Positions 14,001 through 24,099 of a stretch of DNA of 64,000 nt are shown here, in pieces. The translations under genes and the position numbers were made by a program. Every line of letters starts with the position of its first letter. Within the stretch, counting starts at the first letter, position 1. The notes beneath the pieces are model-generated. The model was not told the origin of the DNA and did no database searches. It was given only the letters and a program-made list of their open reading frames with translations. Source of the DNA: Lates calcarifer (lineage: Eukaryota; Chordata; Actinopteri; Centropomidae); contig NC_066833.1 in NCBI RefSeq assembly GCF_001640805.2, positions 6,037,456 through 6,101,455 on the forward strand. The letters are read 5' to 3'.

Positions 14001-17000
14001 CTGGGCCACGATGGTACCCTTCATGTTTGTGATGTCTCTGAAAAACACAAAGACATTGCAGAGTACATAGATTAGCATGTACATCAGTTAGTAAAAAAAA
14101 GTAATAGTCACTGTTTTTAAATCACCAAATTCAAATTCAAATGTGCTTTATTGGCATGAAAGTTTCAAAAATAATATTGTCAAATCATTCATCCATTCAT
14201 CTATCCATCCATTATCTCTACCACTTATCCTTAACGGTTGCGAGGGGGCTAGAGCCAATCCTAGCTGACACTGGGCAAGAGGCAGGATACAGCCTGGACA
14301 GATCACCAGTCTATCACAGGGCTGACGTATAGAGACAAGTAACCATTCACACTCACATTCACACCTATGGAAAATTTAGAATCATGTTACCAAGTTTTCA
14401 AAATATAATTTAGCCAGGTACAGAATATTGTGTTTAGGACTTGCAAAGATATGAGTTAAACAATTGATAAATGGGACAGACAATTAATTCAAAACTTCTT
14501 TGTACTTAACTGAAACTCAAACTGAACCACAGGCATTGTTTATGATTACAATCCCATATGTACATCCTAAACTTAGACCATAAAATGCCTCCCATTTAAT
14601 GCAACTTTTCAAATGTTTTACATTAAAATAACTTTAAAATAGCTTTGGTTCAGTGAGTGGGACCGCACAGTTTGAGCTATGGTCAAGTGAGTGACAGGCT
14701 ATACATGAGAATCGCTTGGAGCCCAACAGAATTAACTGCTCGGCAAAAGTAACATTATGTTGCTTTAATGGGCCTTTGGTAGGAGACTCACTTTTTGCAC
14801 ATGGTGCAGCTCTTCTTGGGGGCAGGTTTGTGTGAGAAGGCAGAGAGACAGGTGGTGGAGCAGAACAGGTGTGTGGAGCCTTTACGTTGGTAGGCTGTTT
14901 GGCCTTTCTTCAGAGGCTTTTTACAGTTAGCACAGGTCACCTGGAATGAACAAACAACACAACAAGATTTAACTTAAGGGGAGTTTTACAATGTCAATGA
15001 GTAATCTAGGACCTTACTCTACAGCATTAGCTGCCAGTAAAAGTAGTACCCTTGTTTAAAGCCCTGCAGGTACACTTTGGTTGTGTAAAACTTTTTCAAC
15101 CGAGGGTCCAAAGAGACCGTGCACTTCTATACATTTTGCACAACCTCCTCTGTTGGTTCCCTTTCAGCTGAACAAACACATAGCTAATAAGACAAAAAAG
15201 GGGCACTGAAAGTAAAAGATGAGAACATGAGAAGAGGAATAAGAAAAAAATAAAACCCAAATTTTCTATTGCACAAACTGCTGTTGCACTCCTCAACACA
15301 ACTTACCTGCAAAATAGTGTTCATTGGGTCACAAAGGAAATCTCTTATAACTGAAGAAATAAATAAGGTAATGAATAGAGATTATTTATTAAATTCTAAT
15401 GTTGTTTCAAAATAAAATGAATTTCTGCCTTGTCTGCCATGTTAAATTCATACAGAATTCACTCTACAATGACTTTGCAGCCACCACATGGGTTAATTTG
15501 TGACCACTGCAGTCATAGTATTTAATTATCGTGCCACAACTGTTAAGCTGCATTACATTTGAATCTACTCCAATGTTTTGTAGCAGTGTGTGTTTGGGAG
15601 AATATTTTATTGCACATATACTTTCAAGTAGAGCATATGAGACACATTTAACAAACAGGATTGCCACTACATGCATTATATGAATATGCAATGCAAAAAT
15701 ACATGCGTTGCATGTACTACTAAGCCCATAATTGTGGATAAAAGTTTAAAATCAAATAAAATTTCTAGTGTGTCTGCCATGTTAATGTCACTGGATCGGG
15801 ATGAACAGAGTGGATCACCTTGACTGTCCTGGGCTGTGGTTGGGAGCCTGAGGAAGAAGTAGATGAGGAAGACTGGCCTGGAGGTTTGGGCAACGACGTG
15901 GCTGGTGACGGAGAGTCCACCCCTGTCTGTTTTTGATTGCGGGGGACTGAAGCTGACTGGGAGATCCACGAATCTGGAAGGAAAGAAATAAATCAAAGTT
16001 AACAGTTGTTTCCATCCTATAGGTCTTTGTTTTTGAGTTGACATTTAAAATAGTGAAGGGTAATTTATCAGGACAATTCAGTTTGTCAGTGTCAACCAGG
16101 CTCTAGGGCTGTTTTGCATAACTTAGACTAGACCCCTACATTTCAGATAAGGGATCTCTCCAACTATGTGCCAGACGTTGCTATCCAACATGAGCAGCCA
16201 CTGTGGCTCAATCGGAGTGAATCTCAGAAGCCAGATTCCAAAGTCTTGTGGAAAGCTTTCCCAGAGGAGAAGGAACAAGATCATCAAACAATACAATGTC
16301 AGTTGTGGGTGTTCATTTACCTTCAGCCATACAGTTTATTTCATCACATCTCTTAATATGTTATTCATTCCACACCCATGCAGCAGCATTTTCTATACAT
16401 TGGCTCTACTTGGGAGAGGGAGATTAAAACCTGCCCAGACAGATGACATCACTTGGTTTCAACTTACATTAGCACACCTTGTTTCACTCTTTTCAAATAC
16501 ATTTTTGGTGACACACCTGTCAGAATTCTGTGCCCTACAGCAACTGAGTGGGGAGGAGAGGCCTAGCTAGCATCTACACATAGCCTGCTTGTGAGGCATT
16601 TAGGGAACATCAGTAAATTGTAGCTTCTACCAATAGTCTACATGTGAGGTGTTTAGGGGACATCTGTAAATAGCAGTTATACAAAATAACCTGGGTTACA
16701 CCCAGTGTATGAGTCTCTGCATGCACATGCAGGAAACATTGCCATGACTACCTTAACTTCAGAAATCTGGGCATGTTGCATTCCTTCCTTGATAAGATTT
16801 TTCAGAATGATCCATTTGGCATTTTTTGCAGTTAATGGACACATGATGGTATAGCAGCAGATAGAAAATAAAGGGAGAGAGAGGGGTATGACATGTATCA
16901 ATGGTTCTGAAATCGAACCTGGGGCATAGCAGATATGTGGTATTTGCATTTAGTCATTAGGTTCCTGGGATGCCCCATAACAGAGAATCTTCACCGATCA

Positions 17001-19464
17001 GATGATAAAATATACAAATACACATTTTTACTACTGTTTCCGAATTCTGGTGACGACCAGGAAGTTGCATCACTCTTGCTGTTACAGCTTCACACTTGTT
17101 GCATCTCAAGCCAAATCATGGTTTGCTGATTTTGTGGTTGTAAAGCTGAAAGAAAAGATTCTGTGCAGTGAGAAGCAGCAGCTCAAACTGTGATTCTGAT
17201 GCTGTGATTCTGATGACTTGAACTGCAGAGACATGAAACTATGATGTATCTGAAAATAATAACCCTTCAGAAGCCAGACTGTGAAAAGAGTACCACTGCA
17301 GTCAACAGCACCATCTGGAGCCCATGTGGAGCTAGACAGGAAAATAAAATCGTCTCAGGCCCAGTCCGACTTTATCAAAACACAGACGTCAATCTATGAG
17401 GGCTCAGGATTGCCCCACCGTGAAATCAGTAAGTGGCTGATGATCCTGTTGGGAACTTTCTAAGCCCTGCTTGCACACTCTCTATAAGTCTGCAATTCAT
17501 AGGGTTCTAATGTTAAAAACAAGTATGACAGGAGAGAAGTTGGGAAGAACAAGTTAACAGTGTTTGGTTCTTATGTCTGTCTTATTAAGGTGTGGTTTCA
17601 CACATGCTTCACATGCAATTGGTCAGTTACCTGAGTTTTCTCTTACTCGTCACCTTTCCTTGGTGGTTTTCACCAGATGTGAACAACAGTGCTGCTTAGT
17701 GTTTAGACCCACAGCAAAGAGGGATTGCAGTGAGGTCAGCTGTAGAAAATGATTTATTTAGGTTTAACTATATATGTTTCTGATTTAATTGACCTTTGGA
17801 TTGAATTATTATGGATGCAGTTAAGTAATTATCTTTTTTTCCATCACACTGCGTTGCCGTGACAGCAATGCATTACAAAGAGCTCTGTCCAGCTCTTTGC
17901 AATGCATTGCTGTCACGAGAGCTCTGTCCAGCTCTTTGCAATGCATACATTATTGTGAAAGCCCTGTTATAAAACTCAGTTAAGTGTATATATGGCAAAG
18001 AATTCCCATTTCTCCAACATAAATATAGCAGCAGCACAGAGTTTTCAAACCAAAAGCGGCACTGCGTCAAAAAACATAATGGCGTGTTGATCAGAGGTAT
18101 GAGGTGACAGACAAAACCATCCAGGGAAGAAAGTTGGAGTAATAGATCAAAGAGTTTTAAGGCTTAAGTTTGTTCAAGATAATACATTAATTACCTGCTC
18201 TGTTGTGTGTCCCCGTGTCTCCATTCTGTACCAGCTGGCCCATGGGGCCTGAGCCCCGCCCAGGATTGAAGGAGGTTGTTGGTCGACCAGATGGGGTGTC
18301 AGGATTTAGGCTGAATGCGTTGCTTATCTGCAGACCATTTTCCTCCACCTGGCCTTCACCTGCCTAGACACGCAAGTTGTTTAGGTTAGGCTTTAACCTT
18401 TGTGACAAAACATCAGAAAACAAGGTGATAAGAAACAAAAGATGCAAGTGTGCCGTATGCTATGTATAGTGTAAATCCTGCACTGAATCCAATCTCATCT
18501 AACTTAAGTAGCTGCCAGTGCATCTTGGATAAATAAATATTGGCATATAATATCAGCTCTCAGCAGCATCATTACTAAGATACTGTTGTCCACTTTGCCA
18601 GGAATAAACCTACTGTGCCAAAGAGAACACCTGCTTTTCACCAATGTTTACCAGCAGAACACATCAGAAAAACCAACTCTCCCTGAAATTAGTTACTTTT
18701 TAGTTAACACTGTTAAATGTAAATCAGAGACTGCAACATGAAAAAATAAAATCCCCTCTATTGATTCTCACCGCTGAGACGGCCACTGCTCCTCCCTGAA
18801 GCGATGTCACCGAGGTTATCATCAGGTTCATGTCTGCCTGGACATCCACTGAATGTGGTGGAGTATTTACTGCGGAAACAGTGGAGCTTCCTTTCTGGCT
18901 ACTGGAACCTAATGTGGTGACACTGGCAATCCTGATCTCTGAATCTGGCTCTGTGCTGCTGAGTGCACCTGGTGAGTGGGATACAGAGGAGCCTCCAGGG
19001 GGCGCTGGTGAGGTGGAGGAAGTGTCTTTCTGTTCAGAGTCATCCTCATCATCAATGACGATAGGCTCTGCTGCTGTGGTTGGAGGTTTTGGAGGTGCTT
19101 CCACCGTGGATGCGCTGGAAGACGCAGGAGGACTGGGGGTCTTGGAAGGCATCGCTGCAGTGGACATATCCATAGATGCCACAGCAGCTGGCACCTCTAG
19201 GCAGTCTGTGCTAGGTGTGTCTTGGGTAAGGGTTATGGCAGAAGGCTGGGGAGTCTCCTCCCCTACCAGAACCACATCATCATCATTGTCCTCTGTGCTG
19301 CCCTCCTTTGTGACTCCATCTTCCGTTGCCATGGAAACTGCCTCCCCAGCCTCCTCTGAGTGGGGCGTGGTCTGTTGCTGGGGGGAGGGAGTGGCATCCA
19401 TGGGCTCCACCCGCTCCCCTGCCTCTTCTGCTATGGCAGGGTTTGGCTCTGACTCCCCGTCCAT
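2203..19464 (-). CDS. zmym2: Zinc finger MYM-type protein 2 (17 exons; C-terminus outside window)
   Basis: ZMYM2 is a nuclear corepressor subunit. It binds SUMO and works with LSD1-CoREST-HDAC complexes and TRIM28 to silence genes and transposons. The joined exons give about 1,015 codons and align through their whole length with human ZMYM2 (1,377 residues). From the N-terminus they show an acidic serine-rich region with two SUMO-interaction-like motifs (VVLV near residue 64, IVID near 135), then an array of MYM/TRASH-type Cys fingers from about residue 340 to 810, then a Pro-Val-rich repeat (VPVPIPVPV), then an acidic region ending in YEPDLD. The C-terminal Crypton-derived domain should lie left of the window. 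Exon phases are mutually consistent except in the leftmost exon, which has an apparent one-base loss. zmym3 and zmym4 are the alternatives. The fish sequence follows human ZMYM2 closely in [20 protein letters not shown] and [13 protein letters not shown], and the neighbour mphosph8 supports zmym2. Confidence 0.93.
2529..2679 (-). CDS. zmym2: zmym2 exon 16
   Basis: It encodes [40 protein letters not shown] and [10 protein letters not shown]. Boundaries are TCCAG|GTTCCT and CCAG|GTATGC. It is 151 bases, phase 0 to 1. Confidence 0.93.
2851..2972 (-). CDS. zmym2: zmym2 exon 15, Pro-Val repeat
   Basis: It encodes [36 protein letters not shown] and SLPVP. It corresponds to the human [22 protein letters not shown] segment. 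Boundaries are CCACAG|ACGTAG and CCG|GTAAGA. Confidence 0.94.
3009..3098. repeat. Two back-to-back inverted repeats
   Basis: 3009-3026 and 3033-3050 form perfect 18-bp arms around a 6-base loop. Directly abutting, 3051-3065 and 3084-3098 form perfect 15-bp arms around an 18-base loop, and the pairing can extend with one mismatch. They lie in the zmym2 intron just upstream of the Pro-Val exon. Confidence 0.9.
3657..3699. repeat. Perfect 19-bp inverted repeat
   Basis: CATGGGTTCTAGTGTGACA at 3657-3675 is exactly complementary to 3681-3699, with a 5-base loop TTAAG. It sits in a zmym2 intron. Confidence 0.93.
3896..4037 (-). CDS. zmym2: zmym2 exon 14
   Basis: It encodes [17 protein letters not shown] and [20 protein letters not shown], then HMQSKLLQT. 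This matches the human [20 protein letters not shown] segment. Boundaries are TTACAG|CTCTTA and GACAG|GTATAT. Confidence 0.93.
4298..4326 (-). CDS. zmym2: zmym2 29-base microexon
   Basis: Acceptor TTTACAG|GATTTG and the strong donor GGG|GTAAGTAAG bracket 29 bases reading FEVQGAKLG in the phase demanded by both neighbours (1 to 0). Human ZMYM2 has a short divergent linker at this point. Confidence 0.72.
4399..4843. mobile_element. Probable non-autonomous inverted-repeat element
   Basis: The left end reads AGCCTGGAAACTAGACCAAT. The right end, reverse complemented, reads AGCCTGGCATCACCAGACCA. The block of about 445 bases between has no coding content. The terminal similarity suggests a MITE-like element. 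Target duplications are not clear, so the superfamily is left open. Confidence 0.45.
4991..5046. repeat. CA microsatellite beside a zmym2 donor
   Basis: About 28 CA units end eight bases from the second possible donor of the last MYM-finger exon. Confidence 0.95.
5061..5220 (-). CDS. zmym2: zmym2 exon 12, last MYM finger
   Basis: It encodes [40 protein letters not shown] and TQKGPENT. The 5' boundary is CACTAG|GCGGCG. Two donors six bases apart both keep phase 1: ACCA|GTATGG (end 5061) and ATGG|GTACAA (end 5055). A CA microsatellite begins eight bases below the second donor. Confidence 0.9.
5340..5512 (-). CDS. zmym2: zmym2 exon 11, MYM finger
   Basis: It encodes [37 protein letters not shown] and [17 protein letters not shown], between TCCAG|GCTGTA and AAG|GTCTGC. 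It is 173 bases, phase 1 to 0. Confidence 0.95.
5868..6018 (-). CDS. zmym2: zmym2 exon 10, MYM finger
   Basis: It encodes [20 protein letters not shown], then [20 protein letters not shown] and RPFCSEG. Boundaries are TTCAG|GATAAA and GAGG|GTAATA. It is 151 bases and very close to human. Confidence 0.95.
6275..6657. mobile_element. hAT-like MITE, 383 bp
   Basis: The ends read TAGGGCTGAATGATTTT and, from the right, TAGGGCTGAACGATTTT in inverted orientation. The flanks ATCCACCA and TTCTACCA share six of eight bases, as expected for an aged 8-bp target duplication. There is no transposase. It sits in a zmym2 intron. Confidence 0.7.
6980..7105 (-). CDS. zmym2: zmym2 exon 9, start of next MYM finger
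   Basis: It encodes [14 protein letters not shown], then [21 protein letters not shown] and E, between TTTGCAG|AAT and GAG|GTGAGA. It is 42 codons. The cysteine pair pairs with FCSKTC in the next exon. Confidence 0.93.
7204..7762 (-). mobile_element. Internally deleted pogo/Tigger-type element
   Basis: The ends carry inverted AATTTCCGGACTAT repeats next to TA. The subterminal region repeats ATAAGYCGCA motifs. On the minus strand about 7350-7475 still reads [20 protein letters not shown] followed by [10 protein letters not shown]. This resembles the N-terminal helix-turn-helix of pogo/CENP-B-like transposases. The DDE domain is gone. A palindromic TATA/GATATA tract lies at 7279-7322. Confidence 0.65.
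8060..8250 (-). mobile_element. tRNA-derived SINE
   Basis: On the minus strand the head shows an A-box-like TAGCCGAATGG and, about 50 bases on, a B-box-like GGTCGACTCC that has lost one T. Behind it come a C/T-rich body and an AATAAA-like tail. This is the layout of a tRNA-derived SINE rather than a functional tRNA. It lies in a zmym2 intron. Confidence 0.6.
8295..8410 (-). CDS. zmym2: zmym2 exon 8, MYM finger
   Basis: The acceptor TGCAG|ATACAG leads to [19 protein letters not shown] and [12 protein letters not shown], ending at CCAG|GTGGGA. It is 116 bases, phase 1 to 0. Confidence 0.94.
8585..10082 (-). mobile_element. Tc1-like transposon, about 1.5 kb, decayed
   Basis: Both ends read TACAGGTGCAT in inverted orientation, include the TA target duplication, and continue as imperfect terminal repeats of roughly 100-200 bases. 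The minus strand between carries a broken Tc1 transposase. It lies inside a zmym2 intron between two finger exons. Confidence 0.9.
8836..9808 (-). pseudogene. Tc1-type DDE transposase pseudogene
   Basis: The N-terminus [20 protein letters not shown] with an HTH segment is at 9808. Further on come SDES of the first catalytic block, then [12 protein letters not shown] at the third block, where most Tc1 proteins have NPIE. The pieces lie in different frames, so several small indels have broken the gene. It is inactive as read. Confidence 0.88.
10330..10480 (-). CDS. zmym2: zmym2 exon 7, MYM finger
   Basis: The acceptor CCCAG|GCCCAC opens [19 protein letters not shown], followed by [11 protein letters not shown]. 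The donor is ATCA|GTGAGT. It is 151 bases, phase 0 to 1, and matches the CTGC...YCSTACMN finger of human ZMYM2, with more divergence than neighbouring exons. Confidence 0.9.
10500..12240. other. zmym2 intron, no feature recognised
   Basis: This is AT-rich sequence between two MYM exons. I see no exon, RNA gene or clear transposon ends. Open frames here are short and unlike any protein I know. Confidence 0.5.
12270..12482 (-). CDS. zmym2: zmym2 exon 6, MYM fingers
   Basis: It starts [19 protein letters not shown] and continues through [30 protein letters not shown] and EYKQ, then the donor CAG|GTACTG. It is 71 codons, phase 0 to 0, and one of the most conserved exons. Confidence 0.95.
12500..13860. 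other. zmym2 intron, no feature recognised
   Basis: I see no coding or repeat family signature. A purine-rich stretch at about 13330-13520 gives a spurious leucine/serine-rich frame on the minus strand. Confidence 0.5.
13875..14037 (-). CDS. zmym2: zmym2 exon 5, MYM finger
   Basis: The exon starts at TTTCAG|AGAC and encodes [18 protein letters not shown] followed by [11 protein letters not shown] and CTVCGKLTE. This is nearly identical to human ZMYM2. The donor is GAG|GTCAGT. Confidence 0.94.
14188..14370. mobile_element. L2/Maui-type LINE 3' tail
   Basis: The block CATCCATCCATTATC, then a TATCCTTAACGGTTGCGAGGG-like stretch, then CAGTCTATCACAGGGCTGA and ACACTCACATTCACACCTA, is the familiar tail of a very abundant teleost LINE. 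The family name is from memory. A related, shorter piece lies at 39633-39735. Confidence 0.6.
14792..14940 (-). CDS. zmym2: zmym2 exon 4, first MYM finger
   Basis: The exon starts at CCAG|GTGACC and reads [19 protein letters not shown], followed by [12 protein letters not shown] and CTMCKK. The paired CxxC plus FCSxxC pattern defines the first MYM-type zinc finger. The donor is AAAAA|GTGAGT. Confidence 0.93.
15819..15973 (-). CDS. zmym2: zmym2 exon 3 (coding)
   Basis: The exon runs from acceptor TTCCAG|ATTCG to donor AAG|GTGATC. It is 155 bases, phase 1 to 0. It encodes a Ser/Pro-rich linker ending QPRTVK just before the first finger exon. Confidence 0.85.
16862..16985 (-). mobile_element. 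Second SINE-like copy
   Basis: The minus strand has GGTTCGATTTC, a near-perfect pol III B box, and a GGGGCATCCCAGGAACC head, followed by a body resembling the element at 8060-8250. It is more decayed. Confidence 0.45.
17859..17946. repeat. Hairpin plus tandem copy
   Basis: 17859-17884 pairs with 17891-17916 over 26 bp with one mismatch. The unit GAGCTCTGTCCAGCTCTTTG then repeats directly at 17918-17940, giving an inverted repeat followed by a direct copy of its right half. Confidence 0.88.
18195..18363 (-). CDS. zmym2: zmym2 exon 2 (coding)
   Basis: The exon runs from acceptor CTAG|GCAG to donor GCAG|GTAAT. It is 169 bases, phase 0 to 1. The translation includes [14 protein letters not shown], close to the LQISNAFSL segment of human ZMYM2. 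Confidence 0.88.
18772..19464 (-). CDS. zmym2: zmym2 exon with start codon
   Basis: The ATG at 19462-19464 opens [14 protein letters not shown] and a 231-codon acidic, Ser/Thr/Pro-rich region. It contains two hydrophobic cores flanked by acids, [10 protein letters not shown] and PIVIDDEDD, which look like SUMO-interaction motifs. The donor GCG|GTGAGA ends the exon in phase 0. The 5' acceptor lies a few bases upstream of the ATG, either TAG|GTTG or TTAG|CGATG. Confidence 0.9.
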
Positions 19465-20041
19465 CGCTAAGGCAACAACCTACCAACACAAACAAAAGGC
19501 AATTAGGAGACAAATAGGCAAAGCGAGCACTAGTGATTGGTTTTATGATGTCTGACAGATGTACAGGTAGCTCAGGTATCCCCAGAGACAAACTTCCCCC
19601 ACATGGCCTCCTTGTACCTCATTTCCATTGTTAAAGCTCCCACCTTTTATATGTCTGTGTCATCATTGGCTAATTTTTGGTAATATTTGATGGACAGTTT
19701 AGAAAAATCTTACCTCTAGCTGTCCAGCTAGAATATGGGATTTTGGATATTCAGCAAGCTGACCGACCTGTTAAAACATCTACCTAATTTTCAACTGAAC
19801 ATGTCCCAGATAAGAGGCAAAGCTGAAACTCTGATTTGACCAGTTCTGGTCACAGCTGGAGTCAAAATGAATACCTTTATGTGACCATTTCTGCTATATT
19901 ACTTCAGTTAGGTCATTAAGGTCCATTCAACCTTTAGATTTTTATGGCAACTTACACATGCTACCAAGAGAGAAAAAAGGCTGGTGCTACAAATAGAGAG
20001 AGAAAGTGACAGTTATTTCTGAGACATCAAACCTGATAATA

Positions 20042-20322
20042 ATGCTGCAACTAACAATTATTCTCATTATTCTATAGATTAATGTAATTGTTTTGTTATT
20101 TCCCAAAACTCAAGGAGATTTACTGAAATTACTTGTTTTACATGACCATCAGTTCAAGGCCAAAATACAGTATCTCCAGTTTACTGTCATATGACAAAAA
20201 ATAATCTCCTCTCACCTAAGAAGCCAGAATCAGTGAAAATGTGGAATTTTTTGCTTTGAAAAATTACTAAAACCATTAATTAGTTATCAAAACGGCTGCT
20301 GATTAATTTTCTGTAATAATTG
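20042..20322. mobile_element. Old AT-rich inverted-repeat element
   Basis: GCTGCAACTAACAATTATT at the left is matched in inverted form by AATTTTCTGTAATAATTGCAG at the right, with low-complexity AT-rich sequence between. It resembles a very common teleost MITE. Partial relatives occur near 2719-2755 and 22800-22875. Confidence 0.5.
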
Positions 20323-21628
20323 CAGATCTGAAGGTGGATGTGGAGGGTTTTGTGCTCCAGAGCCAAGCCTTACTTTCTGGTTGTATTTACCACAGGAAAA
20401 CAATATAAAAGGGGGACAATCAGGGCTCAGCAGATGCAACAGTAGAGGCCATGTCTCCATGGCTGAATGTAGATCCCAAGAACTGCTACATGCCTGCCCA
20501 GCAACGGGGGCAACTTTGCTCCTCCTCCTCCTCACATCTCTTCCTCTCATTCTCCTCCTTCTCTCTTTCTGATCTCTGCGCCTCCTTATCCAAATACCCA
20601 GCACCCTACTCCTCCTCTCACCTGCCATCTTTCACATCCCACCCGCCCTGCTCCCTACCCCTGTGTGATGCTCCACACAGCTTCTCTCTTGTTGCCCCCA
20701 GCAACCAGTGAAGCTACACCTTGGTTGCCGTGGAGACGGTAAGGCCCACCACCACCACCGGGACTTGTTCTGTGTTCTACATCTGGGTGCTGATGAGTTA
20801 GCTAACACTATATTTAAATCATTTTTATATCACCTTATGTGATACAGAATTTCTGCTGGGCTCTTCAAATCAAATATAAGACTTTTAAGGACCTTTTTAA
20901 TACCACATTGAATGCAATTTAGTAGCTGCTTTTCACTATCATACCAGTCAAAGTATTAAGGATATCACTGAAAAGCAGTAGGTAACCTAAGTGAATTAAT
21001 TTATTAATTATATTATACATGTAACATTTTTCAATAACTCATAATAATATTGTTAATTATTATACATGACCTGAATACGTTTCAGAAAATAGATGAATGA
21101 ATGGATTAACCAGTTAAAAATAACTTATTTTTTCAAGTCCACATATGATTTTTACGTGCAGTCGGAAGTCTGGAACAAAAAATGTGCCTGCCAGCTTTTG
21201 CTAAAATCACAATGAAAAAAATTTCTTTGTATCCAAATTAATCACATCAAAACTAACATTAGTGCCAACGTCAGGCTAGAGAAAATATTTAAGACCTTTG
21301 AAAATTACATTTCAGACTTGAGGAAACTAAAATCAATGCTTTTCAAGACCTGACAATACCCTGAATGTAATGCATTTAACAGTGAAGTGTTGTGAGTCTT
21401 CTATGTATTTGTAAATTTAAAAAAAAATAATAATAAAGAAATATAATAAAAATGGTGTAGGCTGATTTGGTGCCAGATCACAATCAAATATTATTTACAG
21501 CACTTTTGGGGATGTCTGCATTGGGGAAGTCTACATTGATCTGTTTCTGTCAAAATCTCCTTTTCATGTTACACAGCAGTGAGGGTGGCTGAAAGCCACA
21601 CATCACATCACTGCTGACAGCTGCAGCA

Positions 21629-21634
<6 letters not shown>

Positions 21635-21725
<91 letters not shown>
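21635..21725. repeat. CA/GA microsatellite
   Basis: Nearly forty CA units run into a short GA block. Long cysteine-valine frames over it are artefacts. Confidence 0.95.
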
Positions 21726-24099
21726 AAACACACAAACAGATATCAGGAGCCCACAGCCACACAATGATCTTTGTAGCTCTATGCTCTTCACTCTGACAGT
21801 CACCCAGAACAGGAAGAGCCTGAAAGCACCTGAATGCAGCCTTTAGAGCTATAACAGAGCGCAATCTATGCTACAGAGGAAGCCAGGTTACGGCCTTGAC
21901 AACACTGTGGCAGCCATTTTGGTCCCAGCACTGTAGGGAACATCTAATAAAAGTCTCAGCACTATAGTGGTACCTGGGTGGGGAAACAGGTAGGTCTTTG
22001 AGAGGAAAGAGCGAAGAGATTTTATTTCAATTTCTAGACATGGTAGCTACATGACCAAATGCAAATTCAAATGGGCAGCATGTTGGTTAGAAAGTTCATC
22101 CTTTACCCAGAACTTTCCTGATTTAAAGCCCAGTGCCTGACTCCCAATCAGGTGAGCCTGACCTCCCCACAGGACTCAATGAAACATCACATAATTATAA
22201 ACAGGGACACACATCTTTCTATGACTGTATATTATTTTTGACAACAAGTATCTTGAAATGTTAAAAATTCACAGCTGTCTAAAGCCGACTACAAATGAGA
22301 TCTGCAGTATCAATCTCTCTGTATTTTCTAGAATAAGAAGTTCCAAAACTTTCAGTGCCTGAAAACTATATTTATTTTCCACTAGTGTTCAATACCAAAG
22401 CCCTACTAAAAAATCCTGAGAACAAGTATGCAGAAGAGTGAAAAATATATTAAATGCAGTGGTGACGCTGACTGGAAGACAGTTAATGCTCAGTAATACC
22501 ACACACTAAACCCTCAAAGGCAAATATTTAGTTGAATGGGCACCTCTAACCGACTCACCAGAAATCAAACATGAAACATTTAACACTTGTATTCACAGCA
22601 GGCCACGTAAACAGCAATAAGACACATGGACCAGGACTACTGTGGACCACAATCCACAGTGATGTCACCAACTGTGTTGTTTTCTTCAACCAACAATCAA
22701 AAAACCCAAAGATATTCAGTTTACCATCATGTAAAACAAGGAAACACATTGAATCCTGACATTTAAGAACTCAAACCAAGTTTGGTGTTTTCAATTTTAG
22801 AAGTGACCAAAATAATTATTTGATTCATCAGAATCACTGCAAAATAGTTCTGTCATTCAAATAATCATTGCAGCTCTGCTCAAGAGCTAAAATACATGTT
22901 TGTTGGTATATTAATCATGATTTGTTTTATTAAAGTAAAAAAATCTTTCATAAAAGCATGTTTTGTTCAGAAATGGAGTTAAAATGGAGTTAAATTGATG
23001 TGAAATGTCATCTGATTGTGTTCAAGTACTGAGGCCTGAGGCAGGATGCTGTACCAGAGCTGTGTACAGTATGTGTTTGCTGACTGTAAAGATCTACTTG
23101 ACTGCAAAACTTCAGTGTTTTACTGGAAGAGGAAGAGTTGCTCACAATGACCATGTGACAGGAAGCAATAGCCAACGCAGCATGACATTCAAGATCAATA
23201 AGATGTTCTCAACTGTTCAAAAACAGGATGGGATTCCAAACTGTTCTCCAGAGCCAGTAAGTGTGTGTGTGTAATCTAACTTGACTCCTTTAATTTAGAA
23301 TATATAATACAACCCTATGTCTAGAGACCCCATGTGTTAGGGTCATAACACATCTGTCTGTGACCCTGTGGTTAACTGGTGTCAAAATATTGGGAGAGGA
23401 CCCAAAGGCATCCTTCTCCATGTGCAACATCTCCCCAAAGCCAAGCTGTGCTGCTGCTGCTGTTGCTGTTGCTGCTGCTACAAACAAAAAAAAAAACCAA
23501 ATGCATCATAGCTTTTTGGCCTGATATTATACCAACAGAGGGAATCTATGTGGAAAGCAACTCAGTAGAGCTCTGAGGGGGAATAAATAGCCTGGTCTAG
23601 ACTCAGTTCAGACTGCAATGCAGAGCTATGAGCCAAGCTGCATTCACGTGGATGAGAAGGGAAACGAGTATCCAGCGTTAATGAGCTCTGACATGCAACC
23701 TTGCTCCCAACGTCAACACCAGGTGGACAGAGAGGTGGGCTGGCGCTGGGGGTGAGACTGCCTCCGTGCAACAAAACACTCAGCAGGCAAGCTGTTAAGA
23801 TCAGCGTCTACGCCAAAACAGCCACAACCACAGCCACAGCCACATCATCACCTAACATAGGTGCTCCTCTACCTATCCAACGCTATCGTTGTGCGCATGA
23901 AGCCAAGTTGACATCATTTTTGTCCAGCAGGTCACAAGGTAGCGACATGAGAGACATGCAGCTGTTTGCGCCAGTTGCGCAGATAACAAACGTCTAATAA
24001 CATATTCAAATCAAACGCCTGAGATTATTATGTAAGGCTTATGTCACTGAGAAGTGATGCGTAATGCGCAGCCACCAGAGCATCTCCCAAAGCCAGCTG

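Larger units (their letters stand above)
16000..18190. other. zmym2 intron with SINE and hairpin repeat
   Basis: Apart from the SINE-like copy and the hairpin at 17859-17946, no exon or family is recognisable here. Confidence 0.5.

Noticed and set aside
18830..19555. A 241-codon plus-strand frame
   Set aside because: It is the antisense shadow of the zmym2 start-codon exon, whose minus-strand frame has splice sites and SUMO motifs.
21550..21864. Cys/Val-rich frames of about 100 codons
   Set aside because: They translate the CA microsatellite and have no conserved flanks.
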